64,000 bases of DNA from an uncultured Lachnospiraceae bacterium (GTDB lineage Bacteria > Bacillota > Clostridia > Lachnospirales > Lachnospiraceae), in contig CAJUFN010000002.1 of assembly GCA_910585545.1 (NCBI GenBank), forward strand, positions 60,428 to 124,427, given 5' to 3'. How positions within the stretch are numbered: position 1 is the first letter of the stretch; the number at the start of each line of letters is the position of its first letter. Made by a program: the position numbers and the translations under genes. The notes under the pieces are model-generated. The model was not told the DNA's origin. It made no database searches and saw only the letters and a list, made by a program, of their open reading frames with translations. Positions 55,347 to 63,399 of the stretch are shown here, in pieces.

Positions 55347-55730
55347 TTATTGGCTATATCTCTGACTTATACTTTTCTGAGGTTTATAGTTTAGGGAATA
55401 TGACATAAAACCATAATAACTTATATAACCAGATGGAGCTGTTTTATTTACAAATAGTTGCCCTGAGCGCAATGATTTATATACTGATTGCGTCGCCCTC
55501 TGTCCATATGCATTCTCCGCTATATAATGCCCGTCTATTTCTTTGGCCGTATCCGGATTAATAACAATTCCTGCTTTTTCTGTAATTCCAAATTCTCCAC
55601 TAGTTCGCTTAAGTGTGATATATGCTTTACAGTCATCTACGCCATAAGGAACAATTCCCTGTGCATGTACCCCAAACACAGATACTATAAGCCCTGCACA
55701 TACTCCTAATAAAATGTTTCTCTTTCTCAT
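55347..55730 (-). CDS. Small secreted protein behind a LytTR-like box
   Basis: A 127-residue protein with a typical signal peptide (RKRNILLGVCAGLIVSVFG, cleavage after HAQ near 26) and a short beta-rich-looking mature part (starts GIVPYGVDDCKAYITLKRT). I find no known domain. GAAGGAGAA precedes the ATG; an earlier in-frame start 23 codons upstream has no site. Its promoter region carries the same 21-bp-spaced direct repeat found before the 57.7 and 59.9 kb genes. Confidence 0.65.
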   Translation of the reverse strand: MRKRNILLGVCAGLIVSVFGVHAQGIVPYGVDDCKAYITLKRTSGEFGITEKAGIVINPDTAKEIDGHYIAENAYGQRATQSVYKSLRSGQLFVNKTAPSGYISYYGFMSYSLNYKPQKSISQRYSQ

Positions 55731-55828
55731 TTTAATTTCTCCTTCTCTTTGTTCATTTGTATCATAATCGCGAATATGTCTACAAACCCACCCTAGCAAA
55801 TCAAACAGTAAAAATCAATCATGTGACC

Positions 55829-55858
55829 TCCAAATGTCTTTTTTTGACCCTGAAATGT
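55829..55858 (-). promoter_or_regulatory. LytTR-like direct repeat before the 55.3-kb gene
   Basis: On the minus strand ACATTTCAG (55850-55858) and ACATTTGGA (55829-55837) are spaced by 12 nt, period 21, with GGTCA following each half. This matches the spacing of AgrA/LytTR half sites and is shared with the two boxes below. Confidence 0.65.
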
Positions 55859-55937
55859 ATCTTCACCCAATATTACAACTATCTTCTGAATGTCATAAGA
55901 CACTTTTATACAAGATTATTAACAATATAAATTAACT

Positions 55938-56729
55938 TTATTGACTTGCGCCTTTCCAAAATTCCTCCATTGTTTTATTGAATTCCTGCGGCACGTCCAT
56001 ATTAACGCAGTGTCCCGCATTTTCAAAAAGAACTACTGTACAATCAGGTTCATTGTTTTTCCATGCTTTTATCGCTTCTAATTCCATTGGAATATCAAAT
56101 TTTCCGCATCCGATCAGCAAGGGATAATTTCTTCGCCCAGTTTTATACTTATTCACCATACGATTGAGCGTTGCCAGAAACATAAATGACTTCTTAGGAA
56201 AGAGTATATTCATCGCCAAAAATTCATTTTGAGCCTGTGAAGTATATGCAGAAATTTTCTTGTTTGCTTTTGCAAACCATTTGACCGAAAAGAATGCTTT
56301 CAACATCATCAGCTTCTGCTTCGCACTATTTTCATTTTTCATTTTTGCATCAAAACTATTAATATCATATCCTCCAAAGCAAGCCAGTGAACCTACCGCA
56401 TATGGATAGCGATTAGCAAAATCCTGTGCTAAAACTGCCCCCAATGAAACACCGACAATATGTACTTTATCAATATTTTCAGTTTTTAAGATGTCACATA
56501 TCCACTTTGACATCTTATCTATCGTATCACCCTTTTGAGTATCAGTGGACTGTCCGTGACCAATAATGTCAATAGCCAGAATGTTATATTTATTCTCAAA
56601 ATACTCAAACTGCGCTTTGAACATATTGTGATTGACGAAAGCGGCGTGGATAAAAAGTACCCATTCCGCTTGCTTAGTCCTGCTTACAAAATATGTGATC
56701 GGTGAATTGGCTAACTTTACTGGCTTCAT
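55938..56729 (-). CDS. Alpha/beta hydrolase
   Basis: The 263-residue cytosolic enzyme has the alpha/beta-hydrolase pattern: oxyanion region VLFIHAAFVNHNMF near 25, GHGQSTDT near 58, the nucleophile elbow GVSLGA near 93, and a catalytic-type His in NAGHCVNMD near 243. The acid is likely the Asp of CGKFDIPME near 212. The substrate is unknown. It lies 12 nt after the zinc-ribbon XRE gene, so the pair is co-transcribed. Confidence 0.87.
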   Translation of the reverse strand: MKPVKLANSPITYFVSRTKQAEWVLFIHAAFVNHNMFKAQFEYFENKYNILAIDIIGHGQSTDTQKGDTIDKMSKWICDILKTENIDKVHIVGVSLGAVLAQDFANRYPYAVGSLACFGGYDINSFDAKMKNENSAKQKLMMLKAFFSVKWFAKANKKISAYTSQAQNEFLAMNILFPKKSFMFLATLNRMVNKYKTGRRNYPLLIGCGKFDIPMELEAIKAWKNNEPDCTVVLFENAGHCVNMDVPQEFNKTMEEFWKGASQ

Positions 56730-56741
56730 TCTACTTCACTC

Positions 56742-57413
56742 CTATTTAAATAACATCTTTGCTGTCTGTTCCAATGCCTTCCTTTCTTCTATGTCATCAT
56801 AGATAACCTGCTTGTCATCGATTCCTTTTACAATATTGATAAAAAACATTCCGTCTCGATTACAGTAAAAAAGAAGTTTTTTCACTCCATTTATCTTAAA
56901 TCTGGCTTCTGCATTTCCTTCCGGATACAATTTAATCATCTGGAGTTTATCCGGTGATAATGCAGCAATAAAAGAAATATAATGCTGTTTCGTCATATCA
57001 TGCTCAACACGAACATAATATTCATCTTCATCTCTCTCGATGAAAATCATATGATTCTCATCCGTTTCTTCTGCCTGACATGGTGTAAGAGTTATGCCGT
57101 GACATTGGATAACAGCTTCTCCCATGCTGTGAATATTATTCCCACAAACCGGGCACACATAAAACTTTGAACGCATCATATTAGCTGAAACATTTACATT
57201 TCTGACCGCATTCCCTGAAATCAGTTCCGTAACTGAAATACCGAAAACCTTTGCTATTGGTTCAAGTAGCGAAATATCCGGATATCCTTTTGCCGTCTCC
57301 CATTTGGAAACCGTTTTATCCGAAACATTTAACTTTTCAGCAAGTTCCACCTGTGTTAAATGATATTTTTCCCGCAGTTCTTTGATCACTGCTCCTGTTA
57401 CATATTGATTCAT
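56742..57413 (-). CDS. XRE-family regulator with zinc-ribbon domain
   Basis: A 223-residue protein with an N-terminal Cro/cI helix-turn-helix (about 8-62: EKLNVSDKTVSKWETAKGYPD) and a zinc-ribbon-like region near 91 (YVCPVCGNNIH and a later GITLTPC). The C-terminal half is a beta-rich domain of unknown type. The start is the second ATG, nine bases after AGGAGG. It probably controls the following hydrolase gene. Confidence 0.82.
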   Translation of the reverse strand: MNQYVTGAVIKELREKYHLTQVELAEKLNVSDKTVSKWETAKGYPDISLLEPIAKVFGISVTELISGNAVRNVNVSANMMRSKFYVCPVCGNNIHSMGEAVIQCHGITLTPCQAEETDENHMIFIERDEDEYYVRVEHDMTKQHYISFIAALSPDKLQMIKLYPEGNAEARFKINGVKKLLFYCNRDGMFFINIVKGIDDKQVIYDDIEERKALEQTAKMLFK

Positions 57414-57597
57414 TCTCATATACCTCCTATGGAACTATCATAAACCCAGACAAAACATTTGACTACCTACGCAAAGTAGAGAAGCAAACTAAAACTTTCA
57501 GTTCAAATTCTTGCGAGCATTCACTCATAAAACAATGATACTACAAAAAGATGATTTTCTCAAAGCAGAAAAATTTCATAATCTCGTCAAAGATTAT

Positions 57598-57749
57598 TCT
57601 ATACTTTTTACATCTCAGGGTCAAAAAAGTACCGTTCGAGGTCAATGTATTGACTTTATCTCTTCCTTCAGACATATTGTATGTATAATATTTTCATACA
57701 CACGAAAAAGTTTTAATATTCCACAGGAAGGAGAGATGTTTCTATTATG
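57598..57749 (+). repeat. Repeated promoter segment, copy 1
   Basis: About 150 bp, from TCTATACTTTTT to the start codon, is repeated nearly exactly at 59775-59925. It contains a LytTR-like box, a -10 box and a leader. The 57414-57746 interval holds only this promoter; a short in-frame reading through it is not credible as a gene. Confidence 0.85.
57610..57689 (+). promoter_or_regulatory. LytTR-like box and promoter of the first lipoprotein gene
   Basis: ACATCTCAG (57610-57618) and ACCGTTCGA (57631-57639) are direct half sites with 12-nt spacing. TATAAT follows at 57684-57689, with only a weak -35 (TCTTCC) 17 nt before it, as expected for an activator-dependent promoter. The same geometry occurs at 59788-59867. 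Confidence 0.65.
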
Positions 57750-58715
57750 AAAAAAATTTTTATTATGGTATTTTTATTATTTTGCACTTTGACTTTTCTT
57801 TTATTTGGTTGCACACCTCAACCTTCATCAGATTCGAATAGCCAAGCCCCCATTATCGAAGATATAATTTCTGATTCCCCTGATGCTGAAGACGTATCCT
57901 ATGGCATGGGCATCGGCGTTTCTAATATGTATGTCTATGATGATTATGTAAAACTAGATTATTCATTCGAACCCTTTCCTAAGGGTAAAGAATGGGCAAT
58001 ATTAGCTTTCCAAAACGGTACTCCGGTTCCTTTCTCATTTGAAGAAAATGGAGATTATTCCACGTCTCATAGAAAAATATTTGATAACGACGTTGAATCC
58101 AGTATTTATATTCAGGCTCAAAGTTTTCAAAAAGGAGACTCGCTGAATTTTGCCATGGGGTTTATTGCTGAACCAGATTATATTCCACCTATTCAGGAAT
58201 ATACTCGGTATAATCTCCGTCAATTTACTGGCAGCTATGCTAAAAATTTTGTAGCAGAACAGGATTTCAACGGTACTATTACCCGCAATATCTTGACAGA
58301 TATTGAATGGGAATTGTACCCTGATCTTCTCCCCTCTAAGACTGCTTTTATGATTAACGAAAGTGATGATATTAGCGTATTAGAAAACCTGATGCATGGT
58401 GAACCTGCAAATGATACACTCCAGATTAATGCCACAGGAAAAGACAGTTTCCTGACTTACTATCTGATGGAAGCAAATCCGGAGAATGCCTTTCCAGGAA
58501 CGATCACATTCTATCTAGATCATATTCCGTTAAAAATCAACAAAATATACGACTCTGCATATGTGACTCCTCCAGAAACAGGATTTCAAATGACCTCTTT
58601 TGAAGTCATGCTTCCTGATAACTTGGAAAAAGGTCAGCATACATTCTATACCTGGCTTCTTGGTAATGGAGAAACCGAATCACAACGTACAGAAAAACGG
58701 ATCTTAATATACTGA
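57747..58715 (+). CDS. Lipoprotein A1 of the LytTR-linked locus
   Basis: A 322-residue exported lipoprotein with signal ending FLLFGC near 22 and an acidic linker. The mature domain carries VKLDYSFEPFP, WAILAFQNGTPVPFSF and DSLNFAMGFIAEPDY; no known family was recognised. About 30 of 322 residues differ from the gene at 60423, so these are recent duplicates; the next gene is a more distant relative. AAGGAGAG precedes the ATG by 11 nt. Confidence 0.8.
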   Translation: MKKIFIMVFLLFCTLTFLLFGCTPQPSSDSNSQAPIIEDIISDSPDAEDVSYGMGIGVSNMYVYDDYVKLDYSFEPFPKGKEWAILAFQNGTPVPFSFEENGDYSTSHRKIFDNDVESSIYIQAQSFQKGDSLNFAMGFIAEPDYIPPIQEYTRYNLRQFTGSYAKNFVAEQDFNGTITRNILTDIEWELYPDLLPSKTAFMINESDDISVLENLMHGEPANDTLQINATGKDSFLTYYLMEANPENAFPGTITFYLDHIPLKINKIYDSAYVTPPETGFQMTSFEVMLPDNLEKGQHTFYTWLLGNGETESQRTEKRILIY

Positions 58716-58764
58716 TAATTTTTGTATCACAAAAAACCTTTTAATTTATGTATGGAGGTACACG

Positions 58765-59754
58765 ATGTTCAAGAACAAACTTATACATTTTTTATTTTGC
58801 ATACCACTTTGCATCTTATTTACAGGCTGTTCGGTAAAGCAGCCTGCTACTGAATCGAAACCACCAGAGGTCACCACCCCGCCACCAGGATCAGAGAATC
58901 CCGATGATTTTGAACATGAAGATTCTTATCTCAATGCAGGTGGATTTGGAGATAGCATTGAAATTCGCGATGAGTATGTAAAATTAGACTACTCTATTAT
59001 TCTCAGCCGCAAAAAGATAGAATGTACCGTTCTGGCTTTCCAAAACGGGGCTGCTGTTCCTTTTTCCTTCGAGCCAGACGGAGATTACTCGCTATCTCAC
59101 AGGAAAACATTCCCGATACGTGAGCAAAATGGCAGCATATATATCAAAGCGGCAGACTTCCATCAAGGCGATTCCGTAAGCTTCGGTATGGGGTTTGTCT
59201 GTAATTCCGATTTTATGCCGGAAATTCAGGAATCTCCACACTATGGACGAGAACAAATGATAAACCACTATGCAAAAGCTTATACCGCTTCCCGTGACTT
59301 TTCCAGTGATACAGTAATAAATATCCTGACAGATGTTGATTGGGAAGCCTATCCGGATATTCTTCCTTCACGATTAGCCGCTTCCATTAACGAACATGAT
59401 GATCTCGAAGCTTTGAAAGATCTGATGCATGGTAAGCTTATCAACAACTTCAAGGTCATGGATGCCTCTGGTAAAGATTCCATCCGCATTTATTATCTCC
59501 TGGAACAAAACCCAGAAGTGTCTTTTCCTGCCGGAGCCGTAAGCTTTTATCTGGATCATCTTCCATTGAAGATTAATGGGCAATACGATGCCGTCTATAT
59601 TACCCCGCCGGAAAAAGGATTTTTACTTACGGAATTTGATCTTACTTTACCAGAAGACCTCGAAAACGGTCCTCATACCTTCTATTCTCGACTGGTAAGC
59701 GATAATCCGGATATAACATATCATTATACTGATCAACGGATTTTACTCTATTAA
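58765..59754 (+). CDS. Lipoprotein B of the LytTR-linked locus
   Basis: A 329-residue exported lipoprotein with signal ending LFTGC near 22. Its domain is clearly homologous to A1 (YVKLDYSIILSRKK, VLAFQNGAAVPFSFE, and PLKING near the end). A sequence identical to its last 37 bases reappears after the gene at 60423, which shows a deleted second copy. TGGAGGT precedes the ATG. Function unknown. Confidence 0.8.
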   Translation: MFKNKLIHFLFCIPLCILFTGCSVKQPATESKPPEVTTPPPGSENPDDFEHEDSYLNAGGFGDSIEIRDEYVKLDYSIILSRKKIECTVLAFQNGAAVPFSFEPDGDYSLSHRKTFPIREQNGSIYIKAADFHQGDSVSFGMGFVCNSDFMPEIQESPHYGREQMINHYAKAYTASRDFSSDTVINILTDVDWEAYPDILPSRLAASINEHDDLEALKDLMHGKLINNFKVMDASGKDSIRIYYLLEQNPEVSFPAGAVSFYLDHLPLKINGQYDAVYITPPEKGFLLTEFDLTLPEDLENGPHTFYSRLVSDNPDITYHYTDQRILLY

Positions 59755-59774
59755 GGAATACTTTACATGCTTTT

Positions 59775-59925
59775 TCTATACTTTTTTACATCTCAGGGTC
59801 AAAAAAGTACCGTTCGAGGTCAATGTATTGACTTTATCTCTTCTTTCAGGCACATTGTATATATAACATTTTTGTGCGCACGAAAAAGTTTTAATATTTC
59901 AAAAGAAAGAGAGGTTTTAATTATG
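59775..59925 (+). repeat. Repeated promoter segment, copy 2
   Basis: Nearly identical to 57598-57749 apart from one extra T and several substitutions nearer the start codon. It carries the LytTR-like box and the -10 of the small secreted gene. Confidence 0.85.
59788..59867 (+). promoter_or_regulatory. LytTR-like box and promoter of the small secreted gene
   Basis: ACATCTCAG (59788-59796) and ACCGTTCGA (59809-59817) are spaced by 12 nt; TATAAC (59862-59867) follows at the same distance as in copy 1. Confidence 0.62.
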
Positions 59926-60309
59926 AAACAAACAAAGAAAAAATTAATAGCATTAGCAACAGTAAGCGTATTAAGTTTAGGTAGTGTTCTAACTGCCCAG
60001 GCTACTCATAGCCCTGTAAACGGCGGAAGCGATGGTACCACCTCTATAAAAAGCGCTGGCGGAGATTATCGGACTTGTACCGTAACTACCTCTACCCGTT
60101 ATGTTTGTGACTCTGTAGAAGCTTCAGGTGTTACTAAAATTATCAACGGTATTATTACAGATAAATTTTCAAAAAAGAATGAAAGTTCTATACGAGCAAC
60201 CGTTTCTTCCACGAGCCATTCACAAGGTAAAGTGATAGAATGCACTGGCACACATGTGGTAACTGTCTCCGGAACGAAATATTATTTTGGATCTTCCGCT
60301 CAATATTAG
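59923..60309 (+). CDS. Small exported protein (bacteriocin-like size)
   Basis: A 128-residue protein with a clear signal peptide (KQTKKKLIALATVSVLSLGS, cleavage after AQA near 27). The mature chain of about 100 residues is rich in Ser, Thr and Val and holds three cysteines (YRTCTV, YVCDSV, IECTGT). GAGAGG precedes the ATG. A frame extending to 59767 runs through the promoter and is not used. Size, secretion and an ABC transporter downstream suggest a peptide/bacteriocin role, but no known family matches. Confidence 0.65.
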   Translation: MKQTKKKLIALATVSVLSLGSVLTAQATHSPVNGGSDGTTSIKSAGGDYRTCTVTTSTRYVCDSVEASGVTKIINGIITDKFSKKNESSIRATVSSTSHSQGKVIECTGTHVVTVSGTKYYFGSSAQY

Positions 60310-60341
60310 TCACATTATTTAAATATTTGGTATAAAATACT

Positions 60342-60365
60342 GCCCAGGCAAATTTTTGCCTGGGC
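60342..60365 (+). other. Hairpin downstream of the small secreted gene
   Basis: GCCCAGGCAAA and TTTGCCTGGGC form a perfect 11-bp stem with a 2-nt loop. No T-run follows, so it may slow polymerase or protect the upstream mRNA rather than end transcription; read-through would supply the downstream genes. Confidence 0.6.
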
Positions 60366-60422
60366 AACATTCCTCAAAATATTAGCATTTCTTTTATCTT
60401 TAATATATTAAGGAGAAATTTT

Positions 60423-61391
60423 ATGAAAAAGATTTTTATCACAGTATTTCTATTGTTTTGCACTTTGGCTTTTTTTGTATTTGGTTGTACCTCTCAACCT
60501 TCATCAAATTTGAATAACCAAGACCCCACTATCGAAGATATAATTTCCGATTCCCCGGATGCTGAAAATGTATCCTATGGCATGGGCATCGGCGTTTCTA
60601 ATATGTATATCTATGATGATTATGTAAAACTAGATTATTCATTTGAACCCTTTCCTAAGGGTAAAGAGTGGGCAATATTAGCTTTCCAGAACGGTACTCC
60701 GGTTCCTTTCGCACTAGATGAAAATGATGATTATTCTATCTGCCATAGAAAAATATTTGATAACGACGTTGAGTCCAGTATTTATATTCAAGCGCAAAGT
60801 TTTCAAAAAGGAGAATCGCTAAATTTTGCCATGGGGTTTATTGCTGAACCAGATTATATTCCACCCATTCAGGAATATACTCGATATAATCTCCATCAAT
60901 TTACAGGCGACTATACTAAAAGTTTTGTAGCAGAACAGGATTTCAACGGTACTATTACCCGCAATATCTTGACAGATATTGAATGGGAATTGTACCCTGA
61001 TCTTCCTCCATCCAAACCTGCTGGTCTAATTAACGAAAGCGATGATATTAGCGTGTTAAAAAACCTGATGCATGGTGAACCTGCAAATGATACACTTCAG
61101 ATTAATGCCAAAGGAAAAGACAGTTTCTTGACTTACTATCTGATGGAAGCGGATCCAGAGAATGCCTTTCCAGGAACAATCACATTCTATCTGGATCATA
61201 TTCCGTTAAAAATCAACAAAATATACGACTCTGCATATGTGTCTCCTCCAGAAACAGGATTTCAAATGACCTCTTTTGAAGTCATGCTTCCTGATAACTT
61301 GGAAAAAGGTCAGCATACATTCTATACCTGGCTTCTTGGTAATGAAGAAACCGGATCACAACGTACGGAAAAACGAATCTTAATATACTGA
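60423..61391 (+). CDS. Lipoprotein A2 of the LytTR-linked locus
   Basis: A 322-residue exported lipoprotein with signal ending FVFGC near 22, about 90% identical to the gene at 57747. It lacks a LytTR-like box of its own and follows the small secreted gene and a hairpin. AAGGAGA precedes the ATG. It is the last lipoprotein before the ABC genes. Confidence 0.8.
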   Translation: MKKIFITVFLLFCTLAFFVFGCTSQPSSNLNNQDPTIEDIISDSPDAENVSYGMGIGVSNMYIYDDYVKLDYSFEPFPKGKEWAILAFQNGTPVPFALDENDDYSICHRKIFDNDVESSIYIQAQSFQKGESLNFAMGFIAEPDYIPPIQEYTRYNLHQFTGDYTKSFVAEQDFNGTITRNILTDIEWELYPDLPPSKPAGLINESDDISVLKNLMHGEPANDTLQINAKGKDSFLTYYLMEADPENAFPGTITFYLDHIPLKINKIYDSAYVSPPETGFQMTSFEVMLPDNLEKGQHTFYTWLLGNEETGSQRTEKRILIY

Positions 61392-61420
61392 TCAACGGAT
61401 TTTACTCTATTAAGGAATAC
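61384..61420 (+). repeat. 37-bp relic of a deleted lipoprotein B copy
   Basis: These 37 bases (TATACTGATCAACGGATTTT onward) equal the last bases of lipoprotein B plus the following GGAATAC (59725-59761). They start inside the 3' end of lipoprotein A2, at a 9-bp match TATACTGAT common to both gene ends, which marks a deletion junction. Confidence 0.8.
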
Positions 61421-61438
61421 ATATTTTGTATTCCTTAA
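61410..61438 (+). other. Hairpin before the ABC transporter genes
   Basis: TTAAGGAATAC and GTATTCCTTAA pair perfectly (11 bp, 7-nt loop). A weak T stretch follows. Partial termination before the ABC genes is possible. Confidence 0.5.
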
Positions 61439-61463
61439 TACTGATTTTAAGGGGGGATTACAC

Positions 61464-62315
61464 ATGTGGCTTGAAGTAAAAAATATCAGCAAACAATATA
61501 AAACAAAGCAAGCGCTTAAAGATGTCAGCTTCCGGCTGGAAAACGGTGTATACGGTCTGGTCGGACCTAATGGCGCCGGCAAAACAACATTGATCAATAT
61601 TTTGGTTGACATCCTGACGCCAACTGTCGGAACAGTTTTTTTCGAGGGAAAGGATATCAAAAAGGATCTTAATGCCTACTTAAACGTAGTTGGCTACCTT
61701 CCTCAGTATCCGAAATTCTACAAAGACTTTAAATGTCTTGAATTCTTAAAATATATGTGCGAATTAAAGGGAATCCCCAAAAAACGGCGCGAAAAAATCA
61801 TCACGCAGGTTTTAAAGTTATGCAATCTCTGGCAAGACCGCAATCGGAAGATCAAAGAATTTTCTGGTGGTATGCGTCAGCGCCTCGGCATTGCTCAGGC
61901 AATCATCAACAATCCTAAAATATTGATTTTAGATGAGCCGACTGCCGGACTTGACCCGCAGGAGCGCATCCGTTTTCGACAGATTATTGCCAACCTTTCT
62001 ACGAAACGTATCGTAATTCTTGCGACTCATATTATGGAAGATGTAGAAAGCATCGCCAATCAAGTACTGCTTCTAAAAGACGGGGAGCTGCTTGGCATCA
62101 AAACTACCAGGGAACTTCTAGGAGAGATTCAAGGCAAAGTCGGACAAAAAGTCATTCCTCCGGATAAGCTCCCTCTCTATAAGAAAAAATACCGCGTAAG
62201 CAACGTGCTTCATGAAGACGGCCTTTGCAAGATTCGTTATATTTCCAAGCATGTGAAAGAAGAAGAGCAAGTCACTCCGAAACTGGAAGAAGTCTATCTA
62301 TACTGGTTCACATAA
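61464..62315 (+). CDS. ABC transporter ATP-binding protein
   Basis: The 283-residue ATPase has Walker A GPNGAGKTT near 35, the signature SGGMRQRLG near 138, Walker B ILILDEP near 152 and an H-loop in ATHIMED. The C-terminal 70 residues are charged, as in peptide/antibiotic-exporting or immunity ABC systems (BcrA type). AAGGGGGG precedes the ATG. Two membrane subunits follow directly. Confidence 0.9.
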   Translation: MWLEVKNISKQYKTKQALKDVSFRLENGVYGLVGPNGAGKTTLINILVDILTPTVGTVFFEGKDIKKDLNAYLNVVGYLPQYPKFYKDFKCLEFLKYMCELKGIPKKRREKIITQVLKLCNLWQDRNRKIKEFSGGMRQRLGIAQAIINNPKILILDEPTAGLDPQERIRFRQIIANLSTKRIVILATHIMEDVESIANQVLLLKDGELLGIKTTRELLGEIQGKVGQKVIPPDKLPLYKKKYRVSNVLHEDGLCKIRYISKHVKEEEQVTPKLEEVYLYWFT

Positions 62316-62325
62316 GGAGGCGCCT

Positions 62326-63399
62326 ATGAAACTTCTTAAATATGAATGGAAAAAACTATGCAAACGTAAAATTATATGGATATTTCTCATAGGGCTTTTA
62401 CTGTTAAATGAAGGACTGTTTCTGAAAGATTATATCAATAAACGATATGTAAACAAGGATCTTTATCAAATACAAAAATACTATGAGAAAGCCTTTATCG
62501 GTCCGGTTTCTTCTGAAAAACTCGAACAGATTTCACAGTTAAAGAATGCCCTCGCTTCCGGAACCTTAAAGCTTTCCGAATTCTCAACAGATATTTCCGG
62601 AGACTACTATGCCCTGAATAAGCTTTCCGATTCGTTTGACTATCTTTCTTCTTATCAAAATGAAATGGAAAAATATCAGTCATTTTATGAAGAAAACGAA
62701 CGTCTTATGAATGCGTATCTGGGCAGGCAGACAGTCTGGTACGACAACTTTGACGGATGGGAACACTTAAATAACTATCAAATGTCCAACGTATTTATCC
62801 TGCTTCTTATCTTTCTTGCCCTCGCACCTATCTGGTCCGGGGAACGCGAAGAGGATATGCTTATTATTTTAAATACAACCCGAAAGGGGCGCGAGCGAAT
62901 CCATCTTGCCAAACTCGCTTTTTCCATCCTGATTGCCTTTATGTTTACGCTGCTTTTTTCAGTCAGTGAACTTGTCACCGAGGCTCTCACATTTGGTCTT
63001 CCATCATCACAGGCCGCTTCTTACTCTGTTCCGGCATTCAAGATGATTACGGCAAACCTTACGTTTATCGGCATGTGGCTTCTTATGCTTCTTGGGAAAA
63101 TCATTGCATTTTCTTTCGTGTCGATTCTCGTGTTACTGATTTCAGGGACATTTTCCAATATACTTTTATCGGTATTCGCATCTGCAGGTGTTGGAGCGCT
63201 TTTGCTTTTCATCAGCGAATCCGGTTTAAAATTGTGGAATCCTCTTTCCTTACTGTATTTGAATGAAACACTGATGGATGACCGGATTCTTTCGGCGTTT
63301 GGAAAATCATTTTTCCCATGGGAATTAAATCTCTTTGTCAGCATTTTACTGTTTCTTACGGGATGCTTGATATGTGTATGGAGGAGGCAGCGCATATGA
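62326..63399 (+). CDS. ABC transporter permease, large extracellular loop
   Basis: A 357-residue membrane protein with one N-terminal helix (about 15-30), a large outside loop of about 120 residues (coiled-coil rich, KLEQISQLKNALASG), and about five C-terminal helices. This topology fits ABC-2/MacB-like or antibiotic-immunity permeases. It starts 10 nt after the ATPase; GGAGG precedes the ATG. Confidence 0.82.
   Translation: MKLLKYEWKKLCKRKIIWIFLIGLLLLNEGLFLKDYINKRYVNKDLYQIQKYYEKAFIGPVSSEKLEQISQLKNALASGTLKLSEFSTDISGDYYALNKLSDSFDYLSSYQNEMEKYQSFYEENERLMNAYLGRQTVWYDNFDGWEHLNNYQMSNVFILLLIFLALAPIWSGEREEDMLIILNTTRKGRERIHLAKLAFSILIAFMFTLLFSVSELVTEALTFGLPSSQAASYSVPAFKMITANLTFIGMWLLMLLGKIIAFSFVSILVLLISGTFSNILLSVFASAGVGALLLFISESGLKLWNPLSLLYLNETLMDDRILSAFGKSFFPWELNLFVSILLFLTGCLICVWRRQRI

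Noticed and set aside
57511..57750. 79-codon open frame on the plus strand before the first lipoprotein
   Set aside because: It runs through the repeated promoter segment, has no ribosome site and does not include the lipoprotein frame. Similarity to the frame at 59767 reflects the DNA repeat, and an extra T shifts the frame at its upstream end.
59767..59922. N-terminal extension of the small secreted protein
   Set aside because: It would translate the LytTR-like box and promoter. A good signal peptide and ribosome site begin at 59923.
59923..60309. Lactococcin 972-family bacteriocin
   Set aside because: Size and the ABC genes fit, but the expected conserved SxxxHSATV-type pattern is absent. 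Kept as unknown.
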